A stretch of DNA of 64,000 nucleotides from Coraliomargarita algicola (GCF_033878955.1 NZ_CP138858.1:2680001-2744000), one strand, 5' to 3'; shown: positions 16,696 through 30,200, counted from the first letter of the stretch. A program made the numbers and translations. Notes: a model not told the origin generated them from the letters alone.

Positions 16696-18966
16696 ATGCA
16701 GAACCCATTCATTGAACAAATCGCCGAAGAACTGAGCCTCAAGGCTCATCAAGTCGCCGCCACCGCAGCACTCATCGCCGAAGGCGGCACAGTGCCCTTT
16801 ATCGCTCGCTACCGCAAAGAACAAACGGGCGAACTCGACGAGGTCGAAATCACTTCCATCCGCGATCGCTTACAGCAACTCGCTGACCTGGCCAGCCGCC
16901 GTGAATCCATCAAAAAATCACTGGATGAGCGTGGTCTGCTGACAGATGAATTAAAAACCAAGATCGCTGAAGCCAAGACCCTCGCAAAACTGGAAGATAT
17001 CTATCTGCCCTTCCGCCCCAAGCGCCGCACCAAGGCACTGATCGCTCGCGAGCGCGGGCTCGAGCCACTGGCCACACATATTTTCGAAAATCAAAACGCC
17101 AGCGACACCGCCGAACAAGCACTCAAATATGTCGACGCCGACAAAGAAGTGCCCGATGCCAACGCTGCATTGGAAGGCGCACGCCACATCATAGCCGAGT
17201 GGATCAGCGACGATGCCGACATCCGCGAAAAACTGCGCAAACTTTTTTGGGAACAAGGTATCCTCAGCTCTGAAGCCTTCCCGGGCAAAGAAGTCGAAGG
17301 TGCCAAATACAGCGACTATTTCGATTGGAAGGAGCCGATTAAAAACGCGCCATCCCACCGCGTGCTGGCCATTCGACGTGGTGAAAAAGAAGGCTTCCTC
17401 TTCCACCGTATCCTGCCCGAAGAAGAGCCCGCCATCGCCACGATCGAAAAGCAATTTCTCAATGGACGCGGCCCCGCGGCCGATGAAGTCAAAAAAGCCA
17501 TCGCCGACGCCTACAAGCGCCTACTCAGCCCCTCGATGGAAACCGAAGTGCGTATTCAGGCCAAGAAAAAGGCCGATGCCGCCGCCATCCAGGTATTCGC
17601 CGACAATGCACGCGAACTACTACTGGCATCCCCGCTGGGACAAAAACGCACCATGGCAGTCGACCCCGGCTTTCGCACTGGCTGCAAAACCGTGATTCTC
17701 GACGCACAGGGTAAACTCCTGTTCAATCACGTGCTCTTCTGCACCGGCAGCGCCGGACAAGTGGAACGCGCCGGCGTCGAAGCCAAAGCCCTCGTCGAGC
17801 GCTACGACATCGAAGCCATCGCCATCGGTAACGGCACCGCTGGCCGCGAGACCGAAGCCTTCTTCCGTGGACTCGGCCTCTCCCCGAAAATCATCATCGT
17901 CAGCGTCAACGAATCTGGCGCGTCGATCTACTCTGCCTCCGAGGCCGCCCGCGAAGAATTCCCCGACCAAGACCTCACCGTGCGCGGCGCCGTCTCCATC
18001 GGTCGCCGCCTAATGGACCCGTTGGCCGAATTGGTCAAACTCGACCCGAAATCCATCGGCGTAGGCCAATACCAACACGATGTCGATCAATACGCACTCA
18101 AGCGCACGCTCGACGACACCGTGATCTCCTCAGTCAACAAAGTCGGCGTCGAGGTTAACACGGCCAGTAAGCAACTCCTCTCCTACGTCTCCGGCCTCAA
18201 TGAATCCATTGCCGGCAACATCATCGCGCACCGCCAAGAAAATGGCCCCTTCAAATCACGCAAGGAGTTCACCAAAGTCAGCCGCCTCGGCCCCAAGGCC
18301 TTCGAACAGTGCGCCGGCTTCCTCCGCATCCGCGACGCCGCGCACCCACTCGACCAGAGCGGCGTTCACCCCGAGCGCTACACACTCGTCGAGCAAATGG
18401 CGGCCAATGTAGGCTGCAAGGTCGAAGACCTCACCCGCGACAGTAGCGCGCGCGCCAAAATTAAGCTCGAAGATTACGTCTCCGACGAAGTCGGCCTACC
18501 GACACTGCGCGACATCATGGAAGAACTGGCCAAGCCAGGCCGCGACCCACGCAAGCAGTTTGAAGCCTTCGCATTTGCCGACGGAATCGAAAAGCCTGCC
18601 GACCTCACCCTAGGCATGAAACTCCCAGGCATTGTAACCAATGTCACCGCCTTCGGTGCCTTCGTCGATGTCGGCGTGCACCAAGATGGCTTGGTCCACA
18701 TCAGCCAACTCTCAGACAGCTTCGTTGATGATCCCAACAAGGTCGTCAAAGTCGGCGACAAGGTCAAAGTCACCGTCACCGAAATCGACTTACAGCGCAA
18801 TCGCATCGCGCTCTCGATGAAGAAACAGCCAGAAATCGGCGGCAAAAAAGAACGTACGGGCAGCCCCAAGAAACGTAGTCATTCCGGCAGTGCCCCACGG
18901 GGTGAACGCCGCGCCAAAAACAACGACTTCGGCAGCAACTGGTTCGACGCCGCACTCAAGAAGTAA
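16696..18966 (+). CDS. tex: Tex-family RNA-binding transcription accessory protein
   Basis: A 756-aa protein matching Tex throughout. The N-terminal helical region has VPFIARYRKEQTGELDE (about residues 34-50). A YqgF/RNase H-like fold follows (MAVDPGFRTGCKTVILDAQG, about 320-339), then helix-hairpin-helix motifs near 500-560 (NIIAHRQENGPF). The S1 RNA-binding domain (about 630-710) has GIVTNVTAFGAFVDVGVHQDG. The basic Ser/Lys-rich tail is typical. Tex binds RNA and influences transcription and expression of envelope functions. It is transcribed alone on the plus strand, 143 bases after the pilin trio. Confidence 0.95.
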   Translation: MQNPFIEQIAEELSLKAHQVAATAALIAEGGTVPFIARYRKEQTGELDEVEITSIRDRLQQLADLASRRESIKKSLDERGLLTDELKTKIAEAKTLAKLEDIYLPFRPKRRTKALIARERGLEPLATHIFENQNASDTAEQALKYVDADKEVPDANAALEGARHIIAEWISDDADIREKLRKLFWEQGILSSEAFPGKEVEGAKYSDYFDWKEPIKNAPSHRVLAIRRGEKEGFLFHRILPEEEPAIATIEKQFLNGRGPAADEVKKAIADAYKRLLSPSMETEVRIQAKKKADAAAIQVFADNARELLLASPLGQKRTMAVDPGFRTGCKTVILDAQGKLLFNHVLFCTGSAGQVERAGVEAKALVERYDIEAIAIGNGTAGRETEAFFRGLGLSPKIIIVSVNESGASIYSASEAAREEFPDQDLTVRGAVSIGRRLMDPLAELVKLDPKSIGVGQYQHDVDQYALKRTLDDTVISSVNKVGVEVNTASKQLLSYVSGLNESIAGNIIAHRQENGPFKSRKEFTKVSRLGPKAFEQCAGFLRIRDAAHPLDQSGVHPERYTLVEQMAANVGCKVEDLTRDSSARAKIKLEDYVSDEVGLPTLRDIMEELAKPGRDPRKQFEAFAFADGIEKPADLTLGMKLPGIVTNVTAFGAFVDVGVHQDGLVHISQLSDSFVDDPNKVVKVGDKVKVTVTEIDLQRNRIALSMKKQPEIGGKKERTGSPKKRSHSGSAPRGERRAKNNDFGSNWFDAALKK

Positions 18967-19015
18967 TCCACTCTTTGGATTGATCCAAACGCCGCAGCCG
19001 CACTAATGTGCGGCA

Positions 19016-20901
19016 ATGAATTCCACCAACACACCAGCCACCACACCTCGCCCCCTCGCGTGGTGGCTGGTTTTATGTGTTGGCCTCATACTCAGCATTC
19101 TCAGCTACTGGACTTGGCAGAAGTGGGATACAGTCTGGATCGAGCGTAGCGAAAGCTTTTTTCCACCCGAATGGCAGAACGAAGACCTGGACACACTCGC
19201 TTGGAAATATCCAATCTATCGCTCCAACGACACCTACCAATGGGTAAATGTCGCCGACGCATTAGCAACTGGCGATCGCACGCCGCTCTACCATCGCGTT
19301 GACGAAGGCCTGCTAGAAGGACGCCCCAACCGCTGGCACTCTGGCTTAGCCCGCTTGCTAAGCACGGGCGGATCGCTCGTTGCCAGTATGCAAGACTGGC
19401 CCACGCAGCGTGGCATCCATCACCTCGCACATTGGCTCGGTGCAGCAATCCAGATTCTCGCAATTACCCTGAGCTGCTACCTGGTCAGTCGCCTCGCCAA
19501 CCCGCTGAGCGCTGTGCTATTTGCTGCGCTCTATTATTTCAATGCCGCCATTGGCTGGGACTTTGCCTTCTCGCGACTCGACCATGAGGCCAGCTTTCAA
19601 TTTTGCTTTCTCTTCAACTTGCTCGGCATCGCAGGCCTATGCACCCAGCAAGGCCCAGAGCGTAAATATTGGGCGCTACTGGCTGGTATCAGTGCAGGCT
19701 TTTGCTGGTGGATCAGCGCCACCAGCATGACTGCACTATCTGCACTCACCACCTTAGGTCTCGCGTTCGAGTGTAACCGCAGCCGCCAGCTCGCTCATCC
19801 AGACATGTCGCAAGCCATCCTATATTGGGGTGCTTCCGCCGCTGCGACGATTGGCCTACTCTGCCTCTGTGACGGTCGCCTCAATCTCACCCCTTCGATC
19901 GCGACGATTCACCCGATCTTCATCCTCGTTCAAATGGGCGCAGCGCTCTTTTGCCTCGCGCTCCTGCAACAAGGCACTCCGACCAAGCGAGCGCTCACAT
20001 TTGGTCTTAGCCTATGCCTTGGCCTCAGCCCACTGCTCTGGCTTTATATCTACCAAGCCGAAGCACACCCATGGCTCGACCCGATGATGCGCCGCTTGCA
20101 TGACACCATCATCGAATTCCAAAGTCCACTTAGCAATGGTCTCTGGTCCCAAGCCGAAAGCCTACAAGCCGCAGCCACTACCGCCTTAGCTCTCTTCGTA
20201 CTCCCCCACTCACTAAATCACGCAGCGCACTCTTCGGTGGCCTCTTAATCGGTTTAATCCTGCTAGCGTTACTGCAAACCCGATGGCTCGGCTTACTCGC
20301 CACAACAGCCACCCTCGCCCTCTGCCTACAAATCAAACGCAAAGACACATCCATTCCACACTACCTGTGTCTAGGCCTCTTACTTCTCCTCATTGGGACA
20401 TGGGCCCACACGTGGAACAACATCGAGAAAAAGCCCGGCACAATATTTGTGACCGATCTAATGCTCCAAGTCGGCGCGCGTGATATCAACTTAAACCTAC
20501 AGCGCTTAAGCCAAGGCGAAACCATCCAGGTCGCCATGCCCTACGCCTTTGCTGCCACCTCGGCCCTTTTCCCTGAAGTTCACCCACTCGGCACCTTCTA
20601 CTGGGAAAATAGCGCAGGCATCCAAGAGTCCTCTAATTTTTTCGCAGGCCTACCGACCGATGCGCCCATCGATTTTGCAGTCGTGCAAGGCGGTCGCCAA
20701 GGAGCCCCCTTTGCCAAGCTCGTCACATGGGTGGCAAGAGGAGATGATAAGCCATCTACCATAGAGACAAGTCTAGCTTGGCAGCTAGCCAGTCGTCGAA
20801 CCCCACCTACAACTTGGAAAGAGCCGGCCTATCACGGAACCTTTGGGATCGAACAATTCTCCGTCCGCATATTTCAACTGCCGCGCCCTGACCACAGGTA
20901 A
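19016..20901 (+). CDS. STT3/GT-C-like polytopic membrane protein, frameshifted
   Basis: Read straight, the frame stops at 20248 (410 aa). The adjacent frame continues through 20901 with an uninterrupted hydrophobic-then-soluble sequence. Joining at the C5 run (20203-20207) gives about 628 aa. About ten transmembrane helices precede a soluble C-terminal domain of about 150 residues. The first external loop contains DTYQW (about residue 61) and a later loop has SRLDHEASFQF (about 190), reminiscent of the acidic motifs of STT3/PglB/AglB oligosaccharyltransferases. Glycan transfer is therefore possible, but the WWDYG-type motif was not found. A sixth C in the run would restore the frame. Confidence 0.6.
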
Positions 20902-21152
20902 ATGCATCGGCGGTGCGCCATCAAGAAAAGTTCATCATAGGTGACCACGGGCACAATCCACGTAGTGCGGCCGCTCGCCGGACGCGACGCTCCCGCAACT
21001 TACACCCGCTCCCGCGCAACACAGCAGCCCCCGCAGGCCCACACGCTTCCCCCAAAGCCCAAGCCGTGTGAAAGATATCCACACTCGAACAAACACCCCA
21101 AATTGAACCGAGCACATAGCTAACGTCCACTGCAGCGATCAACTATCCACCC
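20902..21152. other. GC-rich intergenic stretch, no gene recognised
   Basis: This stretch lies between the convergent ends of the STT3-like gene and the giant protease gene. Both strands have small frames (for example 20921-21142 on the minus strand), but they have Cys/Gly/Arg-rich translations without recognisable domains. I compared it by eye with SRP RNA, RNase P, tmRNA and 6S consensus motifs and saw none. Confidence 0.4.
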
Positions 21153-21190
21153 CAAAAAAGCCCCCACTCGTCAAAGACGAAATGAGGGCT
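21153..21190 (-). terminator. Rho-independent terminator after the giant protease gene
   Basis: A stem formed by about 21159-21172 with 21176-21190 (AGCCC...ACTCGTC pairing with GACGAAATGAGGGCT, small bulge) is followed on the minus strand by six T. It lies about 30 bases beyond the stop at 21219. Confidence 0.85.
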
Positions 21191-21218
21191 TTGTAAAGAC
21201 GTTCAATTGAAACGTTGA

Positions 21219-24200
21219 TTAGTGGTCCGAGGCTGGCGGTTCAGTCACCACTAAACGGAAGAAGCTGCGATTCTGTTCGTCGATTGGCTTAGTCGAGCGA
21301 TAAATGACGCGCTCTAAGTCCGTGCCATCAATCGGCTCCTTACCATAATAGACTGCGCGCCCGGCACCGAAGTTGAGATCCTCCGATTCCTGCACCGTGA
21401 ATTCGTAACCTAAACCGACTGCATTTACATTACGCAAGAACGCGAACTGATAGTATTCTACGCCTCCAATCTCAAAGATAGAATGCTCAATGATTTGATA
21501 GTCCGCCATCTCACTGTCTAGACCCAACACGTATTCCGCCCAATTTGGATAGGCATCACCGTCTGGATTCTCATCAGGATTTTCAATCTCATCCCCAGGC
21601 AATTTCGACGGAATCACTATGCTCCAGCGACCATTGACGTAATCATCAATAATCTCGGCATCTTCAACTGGCGTACTGACTGGGTCACCGAATTCATCTA
21701 GGTCACGCCACTTGAAGGTGTAAGGGTGCGAGCGATTATCATAGTAGATACGAATGAAGTAGATTCCCCCTTCCTGATCAACAACATCAAAGACTCCGTT
21801 TTCCTCGATCTTAGTAGTGATGTCGGCATCAAGCCCCTCGGCCTCGGCTCCATCACTCGGGAACAAATCTTCATCAGTGTCCCCAGTCGAGCGCCCAATC
21901 AGGTACTGGCTTACGTAAGTCGGCAGTCGCCGAATCTCCATCATTCCCCGCTAGGAAATAAACTTCGAAGTCCATATCCAAGTTGTCCGGTGCATAGGTA
22001 TACCCCGTGTCGTTATCGGAGAAGAACTCGAGATCCACTGCAATTTGAGTCGCTCCCGGCGAAACAACCACGGCATACCAGTCATCAGTCGTTTGCATGC
22101 CATAGCCTGCCGCACTGGTGTATCCGCCGTCATTATTTTTGTCCCCATCACCATTCACATCCTGGAGGTATTCGATCTCATGCAACCAAATACCCTCGGT
22201 CGAGACTCCGTTGGCCGTAGTCAAGTCGTAAGCCAAGTCGACGAAGTTGTTGGTGTCGTTCAAGACATTCTCATCTTCGAGCTCTTCATACGCATCTTGC
22301 TTGGAAACATCCCAAGTGAGGCTGTAATCATTGGCACGATTATCCCCATAGACGCGGATGTAATAATTGCGATCCTCATCAGTCGGATCAATTCGAGCAA
22401 ATACAGACTCAATATCATTCGAAGTTTCAGAACGTGCCAATGGGGTGTCCATGTCATTCTCATCATAGATCTCGATATTGATATCTCCATCGACATGCAG
22501 GAATTCGATCTCAGCCGACAGACGCACGTAGTAATCACGCTTCAATACAGTGACCGACTTATTGCCTTTCTTAGCGGTAGTTAAAAACCACGAAGGGATC
22601 TGAATCTTATACCAATCATAATCTTCCTGGATTGCATGTCCGAAAGGATCCAAACCTGGAGATCCTAATGTGAGACTTCCCAACAATCCATAATCAAAGG
22701 CTAATTCTTTAATAGGATCCAATGGTCCTGGATCCTCAGGATCATATGGAGGCTCCAAACGTAGGCGAGTCAACTCAGTCGCCTCTTCTGGAGTATCGTT
22801 ATTCAATAATGAATGCCAATACGGACCATCTGCTTCGTATTGGTCGATATTATTATAGGACCAAGTCAAGTCATAGGTCAGACCAGAAGTCGCTGTAACT
22901 TGCAAATAATAGATCCCTCCATCCGGAGCAATCACCCCTTCGCTTTGATTATCATTGCCCGCAGTGCTCCGGCCGGACTCTTCAAACCCGCCTGGTAACT
23001 CAACCCCAGCGGCATCTAAGACTGAGATGTTGAAAGCAATGCCCGGACTATCAACATCAAAACTCAGATGCACTTGGTTAGCAGGCACATAAATACGATA
23101 TAAATCGAGATCTCGCGATACGAGTCCGGAAATGGGCACACCATTCAAGTTCTCAATGTCCGCATTTACATCCGCCTCCGCGATGGTCTCATTATCTTCG
23201 TAATCGTCATCAAAGTAGCCACGCATCTCAAGTGTGTAAGGAACGCCTAAGTCATTCCCCACAACACGAAGGTAATACTTAGTCAGACCATCACCACTCG
23301 CCTCAACCGACTCCGCGAAGGACCCCTCGCGAACGGAAGAGTCAACTAGATCTCCATTCTCAGCGTAGAGATACAGATCTAAATCCCCATGCAGGTTGTT
23401 GAAATAGATCGTGGCGAAGAACTGGTGATCGCCACCAGTATCCACTGGGACCTCATACCAATCTTCATCAAATTGAGCGAGATCATAATATCGATAGACA
23501 GGACGATACTCCACCGTGACCTCTTCACCACTATCATTTGTGGCGGTATAAGTTCTACGAACGTCCGGATCACTCACAGCAGTATCCTCAACGCCTTGCT
23601 GATCGAGGAGTGCAGGAATTGCAGCCATGGACTGCGTATCATTCACACTTGGATCCTGCTCTTCATCCGAATCAAGAGCTGGAGGCTCCGCATCGTATGT
23701 ATCCTCAGAAGCGCTCACCCATTGCAATGAATAGGTATTGCCCAAGCCACGGGCATTGTCCTCGGCCAAGTCATAGTAGTCATCAGTTCCATCCTCTCGA
23801 ATCGATTCGTAATCAGCCAAGTCAGCCAAGTCATCCGTGTAAGGATCGAAAGTCCAACCTGCGCTCTCCTTCGGATTCACAATTCCATAACCATATACAC
23901 AAATCAAATACTCCCCAGGCTCCAAGTCATGCAGAACGATACGCTCACCATCGGTGAATTCTTCGGACTGCGCGACTAGGGAGGCCGCCTCCAAAACGTT
24001 TTCTGAGTCCAGTGGATCAGTGACCTCACGCTTATAAACAGCCACATCGATATCGCCCAAGGCGTGCTCAAATTGCAGATCGACGATGAAGATGTCTTCA
24101 CCTGGGTTAACCACAACTGAATACCAATCTTCGTCTAACTGAGTGAGGTCATCCAGTAGGAAATACTCCAGGTCCGGATAATCGCCTCCGCCCATCGCTG

Positions 24201-27200
24201 CGTAGAAATTAGAGTTATACTTCGTCAGCAACAACCCGCGCGGTGTATCCGGCGAATCATTGTCCGGAGTGGTCTCTTTCACTTCGAAATCACCTTCAGC
24301 AGCCTTCTCTAGGTTATCTTCATGATAACTATTCCAGACAAGATCGTATGGCTGTCCTCCATTTTTACCGAAGACCCGCAAATAGTAAGTTCCCTCGGCC
24401 CCTTCATAGTGTAAACGTTCAACATTGGAGGTTCCGATTGAACGCTTAAGGAAGCCCTTGCTCGCGTTAAAGAGCTCCAGATCAATATTGGTTTCATCGC
24501 TATGCTCAAAGTAAGCCTCGATCACGATACCTTCATCGCCAGAATTAATACGAACCTCATACCAATCCTCGTCTAAGGCCCCTCCATAACCAATGGTTTC
24601 AGAAATACGCTGTCCTTCGGAGCCTAGAAGTACATCGGATGCATCTTCATACGTATTGTTACCGGTCTCGCCTTCAAATGCGTCCTCAGTCGAGGTGACC
24701 CAAGAGAGTTGATATGCGGTGCCCAGACTCACTCCAGATACCTTGATATAATAAGTCAGCTCTTCGGGTTCAAATGGGTCGACACCATAAGCTAAGGTTT
24801 CGTCATCCTCTGTTGTATCCGCCGTCGCGACTTCAACTCCTGCAGCATCATACAATGTCAAAATGAGGTTTCCATCTGCTTGAGAGTATCCCAACTCTGC
24901 AGTCAAACTGACGTTGCCAGGCTGCACCAGAACTTCATACCAGTCTTCATCGTATTGGACAGCGTCAATGACGGTCCCTTCGAGCTCAGTCAGATCCGTC
25001 GCTTCTTCGCGCACATCATTGTCTTCATAGTCGTCGTCTGGTGCAGTGGTCCAAAGGAGCTGATAATCTCCATTGGTGTTATCACCGGTGACTTCGACAT
25101 AATAGATACCCGGACCACTTTCAATGCGCACTCCAGCGCTGTTACCGGTCGTCGCCGAAACTTGCAGTGGATTGTCTAAATCTTCACTGCGATACAGAGC
25201 CACATCGATATTGCCATCCTCATAGGCGTAAGTCGCAATCACAGTGATAAACGAATTATCCTCAGTCACTTCGAACTGATACCAATCAGTGTCGTACTGC
25301 ACCGCATTAATGACTGGGGTGTCAGTGATGTCAGTCGCATCCGCGGAAACATCATTATCCTCATACTCATCATCCTCATAGAATGCCCAGGAGATATCGT
25401 AGGTGTTATACTCATCATCCCCATAAACATATATGTAGTTCACCCCGGGTTCGACCTCGACAAATACGCTTTCGCTATCATCCATCGAATTCGCATTCAC
25501 GATCTCATTTCCAGCGGCATCCATGATACTGAAATCGATGCTCCCATTGAGTTCGATGTAATCAAGAGTCACCTCAATGAATGGGTGCTCTCCAGTCACA
25601 TTAATCTTATACCAATCATCATCACTTTGAGTCGGCACTTCGAATTCCGACAATGGCGAGGTGAGCGCAGTAATATCATACGCGGTGGCACGCGTATCAT
25701 TCTCTTCATAAGCATCCTCTGTGCGTGCGATGAAATAGAGGTCATACGAATTACCTAAGTTCGGTCCATACACACGAATATAGTAAACACCACCAGGAAT
25801 CGCTGCTTGTAGATCCACGATTTCATTATCTGTAACACTATCGCGACGGATAATGGGTGTGCCAAAGTCATCGTAAATTTCCAAGTCAATGTCACCTTCG
25901 GCATCGTCGAACAAACACTCAACGTAGAGACCGAAGTTCTCGTCGCCCACAGTGATTGAGTACCAATCGTCATCGGTTTGATTCGCCAGACCTTCCAAAT
26001 TACTCAATCGAGAGTCGGCAGCAGTCAGCTGATAAGCTTCACCTAGAGAGTCATTCTCTTCGTAAGCATCTTCTCCCAAGTTGATCTGTGCGACCTCTTC
26101 GGCACTCAACGCAGCCCAGCTTAGGTTATACTTATTGCCCTCGTTGCCATAGTGCACACGCACATAATAGCTGCCGGCTGGGGGATTCGAGAGTATCAGC
26201 GTCTCATCGTCATCCGAAGAAGTCGCCCGTTGCAAAATCGCCCCGGATTCGTTGTAAATCTCCATGTCGATATCCCCCTCGGCATGGGTAAAATTCGCCA
26301 AAACTCGAAGCTCTGCAGTATTTACATCTGCGGAAATCTCATACCAATCTTCGTCTTTTTGAATGCCATAACCATTCAACTTACTTAGAAGTCTGCGCTC
26401 ATGCCCAATTAGGTCAAACGAGGTCTGGCGTGTATCATTCTGCTCATAATTATCCTCAGCAAAGGTGACATCCCAGAATAGGTTATACCGATTACCGACA
26501 TAATCTCCGAGAATGACCACTGAAAGGTCTCCCGCCAGCGGGTTATCCCAACTAATCGTTTCGGTGTCACCACCTGTGGTCGACTCCTTGAGAAGGATGC
26601 CGCCATTAGCGCTGTAAACATAAAGATCAAGATTGCCCAAGGACGAATCAGAACGCGCAATCACTTCCAGCTTGGTCGCGCCTGTAGGGACTCGGATCTG
26701 ATACCAGTCACGGTCAAACAGTGCTCCATATCCATTGATCGATGTGAGCCATGAACCCGCATTTCCGCTAATATTGAAACGCTGCTGCCAATTATCGTTC
26801 TGCTCGTAATTATCTTCAACAGCACCGTCGATAAGAGTAGTGCCCTTGACCAAAGTCACTGTGAAATCATAAGCAGTCAGATAGCCGATATCCTCAGCCG
26901 CTTCGACATAAATTAAATACTCCGACTCCGCTGGATCATCAATCGTTAATACATAGGTTGCATTCGCAGGAGAATCAGCATCCGTTGTGAAAGTATCGAC
27001 AAAGGTACCGTCAGTTTTGGTCAAGCGATAGGTCAAATAATCGGAACTAACACCGAGCCCAGTAAAGGCAACTTGAACCTGTGTGACGCCCGACTCGCCA
27101 ATCGTAAACTTGTAGAAGTCCCCATCGTTGTAGTGAGTGAAAGATTCGACCGAAGCATTGACCGCATACGAAGCAGTGATGCCGTAACCATTCACTTTAG

Positions 27201-30200
27201 ATAGAGAAGTTCCAAGAATCGAGGTACCTAGATCATAAGGGGTCGAGTATTGATCATTCTCCACCACCTCATTATCTTCATCGAGGCCAACCTGCTCGTA
27301 GACATCATCCTCCAATACTCCGAAGAACATGTCATAAACATTATCATCTGAGTAGTCACCAGTGACACGGACATAATAAGTCCCGGGTGGTACACCTTGT
27401 ATCGCAGTATTACCCTCTGGGTCCCACTCATCTGCGACCTCATCCATACTCATGATCTCATAATATGAAATCATCGCACGATCATCCTGATCCTCTGAAA
27501 TGCTCAGCAATTGTAAATTCTCATTATAAAGCTCAACTTGCACATTACCCATGCTCTCATCGAACTCAGCCAACACATAAAGAAAACGAGCAAAAGGATC
27601 CCTGGCGATATCCAGACGATACCAGTCCTCATCATCCAGGATTGCCGTGCCTAAGATATTCGACAGCTGCGATGACTGCGCACGGGTGATATCAAACGCT
27701 TCGGTTGAATTATCATTGTCTTCGTAAAGGTCTCCATCGGCCAAGCCCAAAGAGCGTGCACTCCACTTGAGGTCATAGGTATTCTTGAGACTAACGCCTT
27801 CCTCGGCGGGCTTGACTAAGATAAAGTAATTAAGCGAAGTCACACCATCAGGAATCCGGTATTCCAGAGTCTCCGACCCCGCATCGCCATACATAATGGC
27901 GACCAGAATCGATTGGTTCCCTTGCAGGCGATATAACTCAAATTCAATCGCCCCGGCGTCAGAATCGTGGAATGTTTCGACCGTGATAAACTGATCTCCT
28001 GGTTCGACGGTAAATTTATAATGGTCGAGGTAGTCTGTCATCCATCCTAGGCCTTTATAGTCGGAAAGTAAGACATCTTCATAGGCAGTCAGATCCGGAG
28101 CACCTGTAAGATTGATACCATTCTCATAATTATCTTCGTAGGCCTTAGGTGTGCAGGTGCCACCAATGGTGAAAGTAAAGACTTCCGACTGCTCGCCCGT
28201 ATAGCTAATGGTCACAGTATCGTAATCCAATCGATTACTCACAGCATCATAGGTAATATTGACCGGGAAGGTCGCACCCACTGCAATTGAATCTGGTATC
28301 GTCGAAGTGATATCGAACACAGTGTTGTTCGCGAGCGACATAGTAAGATTTTCTAACACGAAACTGGATGTATTCGTCAGATAGAAAGTATGCGTGATCG
28401 CGGCAGCAGAAGGCTGTGTAAACCCGAAATCGGTTCCATTGCTGGTGTTAATGTCGGTATCTCCAGTTAAGACCGACTGCAGTTGCTTCGCACCGCCGTA
28501 AACAGCAAGTGGAGGTGTGGCAATCGTGCCTGAAATAGTATATTGACCTAAGCTGCCATAATCTGAAAAACCAGTGCTCGGTCCAGAGCCACGACCACCG
28601 CCGTCGACTTCAAGATAGTATTTACCAAATGGTACGGTCACCTTAATATTTGAAGATAGCCCCACATCACCAGACACCACACCGGTAGCAATTAATGCCC
28701 CTACCGAATTAAATAAGCGTGTATTGACAGCTAGGTTCGCTCCTCTCTTATCGGAATCAGTCTCCCCCTCTTGCGAGTCGACATCCAAGGGTGCTACGGT
28801 GATATCAAGCTCTCCAGAAGCTGTCACAAAACTGAAGACATCCACATCTGATGTACGCGAAATTAAACCAGATCCGCTGATGTTGTTATCAGCCAAAGTG
28901 GTAATAGTACCGAGTGGCAGCGTATCCGAGTCGTAGCTATTCGCGATATCATCAGCCTTATAACCAAAGCCATTGCTCTCACTCGCGATGATCGCCAAAT
29001 CGTCTTCTTGATTATTGGCATTTAGATATTCGCCGCGGCTCCACTGGTAGACTTCATCGATTAAGTATGTGCTGCCATCATCTGACCATGGTGCCCCCAT
29101 GATGGGGGCCCAACCTGGAGAATAATCCGTGTTGTGCCCGCCATAATATTCGTCGTCTCCAGTACGCCCATCATGTGACAAACCAAATACGTGACCGGCT
29201 TCGTGCGATATGGTGGCCGCGCAACTATACTCATCCTCGTTAAATACCCAGCAAACCGGGTTGTTAGTTCTGAAATAACCAATCTCAGCGGCGACCCCGC
29301 CAGCACCTGGCGCAGCCGTATCATCAGGAGTGATCACCACCAGTAAACGTTTGTCGACATCTGCAGCATCATAAACTGCACGATCCGTCGTGACTGTGAT
29401 GTCGAAAGGAGCAAAGTCCTCGGCGACACGCTGCCAAACCGCGGTCACCCAAGAGGTATCATTAGCTTTGGCGTGCGGTGCCGCATAAATCGTCATCAAA
29501 TCTTCACCATCTAGAAACAGGTCAAAATCTTCAACTAACTCACCATCAAAATCACAGTAGAGCACGAATTCCGCGCCAGGAATACTATTGAGCTTGGGCT
29601 GTGCGGAAGTCGATGCAGTCGCAGTGGTGGTAGTCGTGCTACGAACCGGCGTGCTACTAAAACTTTTGCTCGAACTAAATTTACCAATATTCGCGGGGCT
29701 CGATAAAGGATAGACCACCCCCGGAGGAGCGCAGTATAAATCACTGACCGTCACTTGCTCGACCAACAAACCTGCGGAGTGTTGTAACTCACGATACTCT
29801 GAAATCCAAAATGCTCTTGAATCCTGATTAAACGCAACTTGAGCAACCTGCTTCCCATTCGCGTCTAGACTATAAATGATCCGACCATTTCCGTCGTCTA
29901 AGTTCAGGGCATACTTACTTGCATTGGGATGCTCCCGCACACCCACCACAGTACCCTCAAACTGCACAGCATCAAAATCAAAGGTCAGACGATCACCCAC
30001 CGAACTGCCCTTAAAAACATCGAAGGTATGCTCAGGTAGCAGCAAAGGTCCACCTGCCGCCACACGTTTGAAATAATGGTCAAACTCGGGCTGTTGACGT
30101 ACCACAATCGGCGCAGGCGTTGCCGCTGGAGCGACTGCTGCGGCAACTGGCACAGCCTCCACCGCTGGGGGCTGCTCAGCCACAGGACTAGCTGCATCAT

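Noticed and set aside
20921..21142. Minus-strand 73-aa frame in the GC-rich gap
   Set aside because: Cys/Gly/Arg-rich composition, no ribosome site, no domain.
21219..21944. Separate 241-aa gene after the giant protein
   Set aside because: Its N-terminus continues a repeat of the giant protein and it has no signal peptide or ribosome site; a frame break is the better reading.
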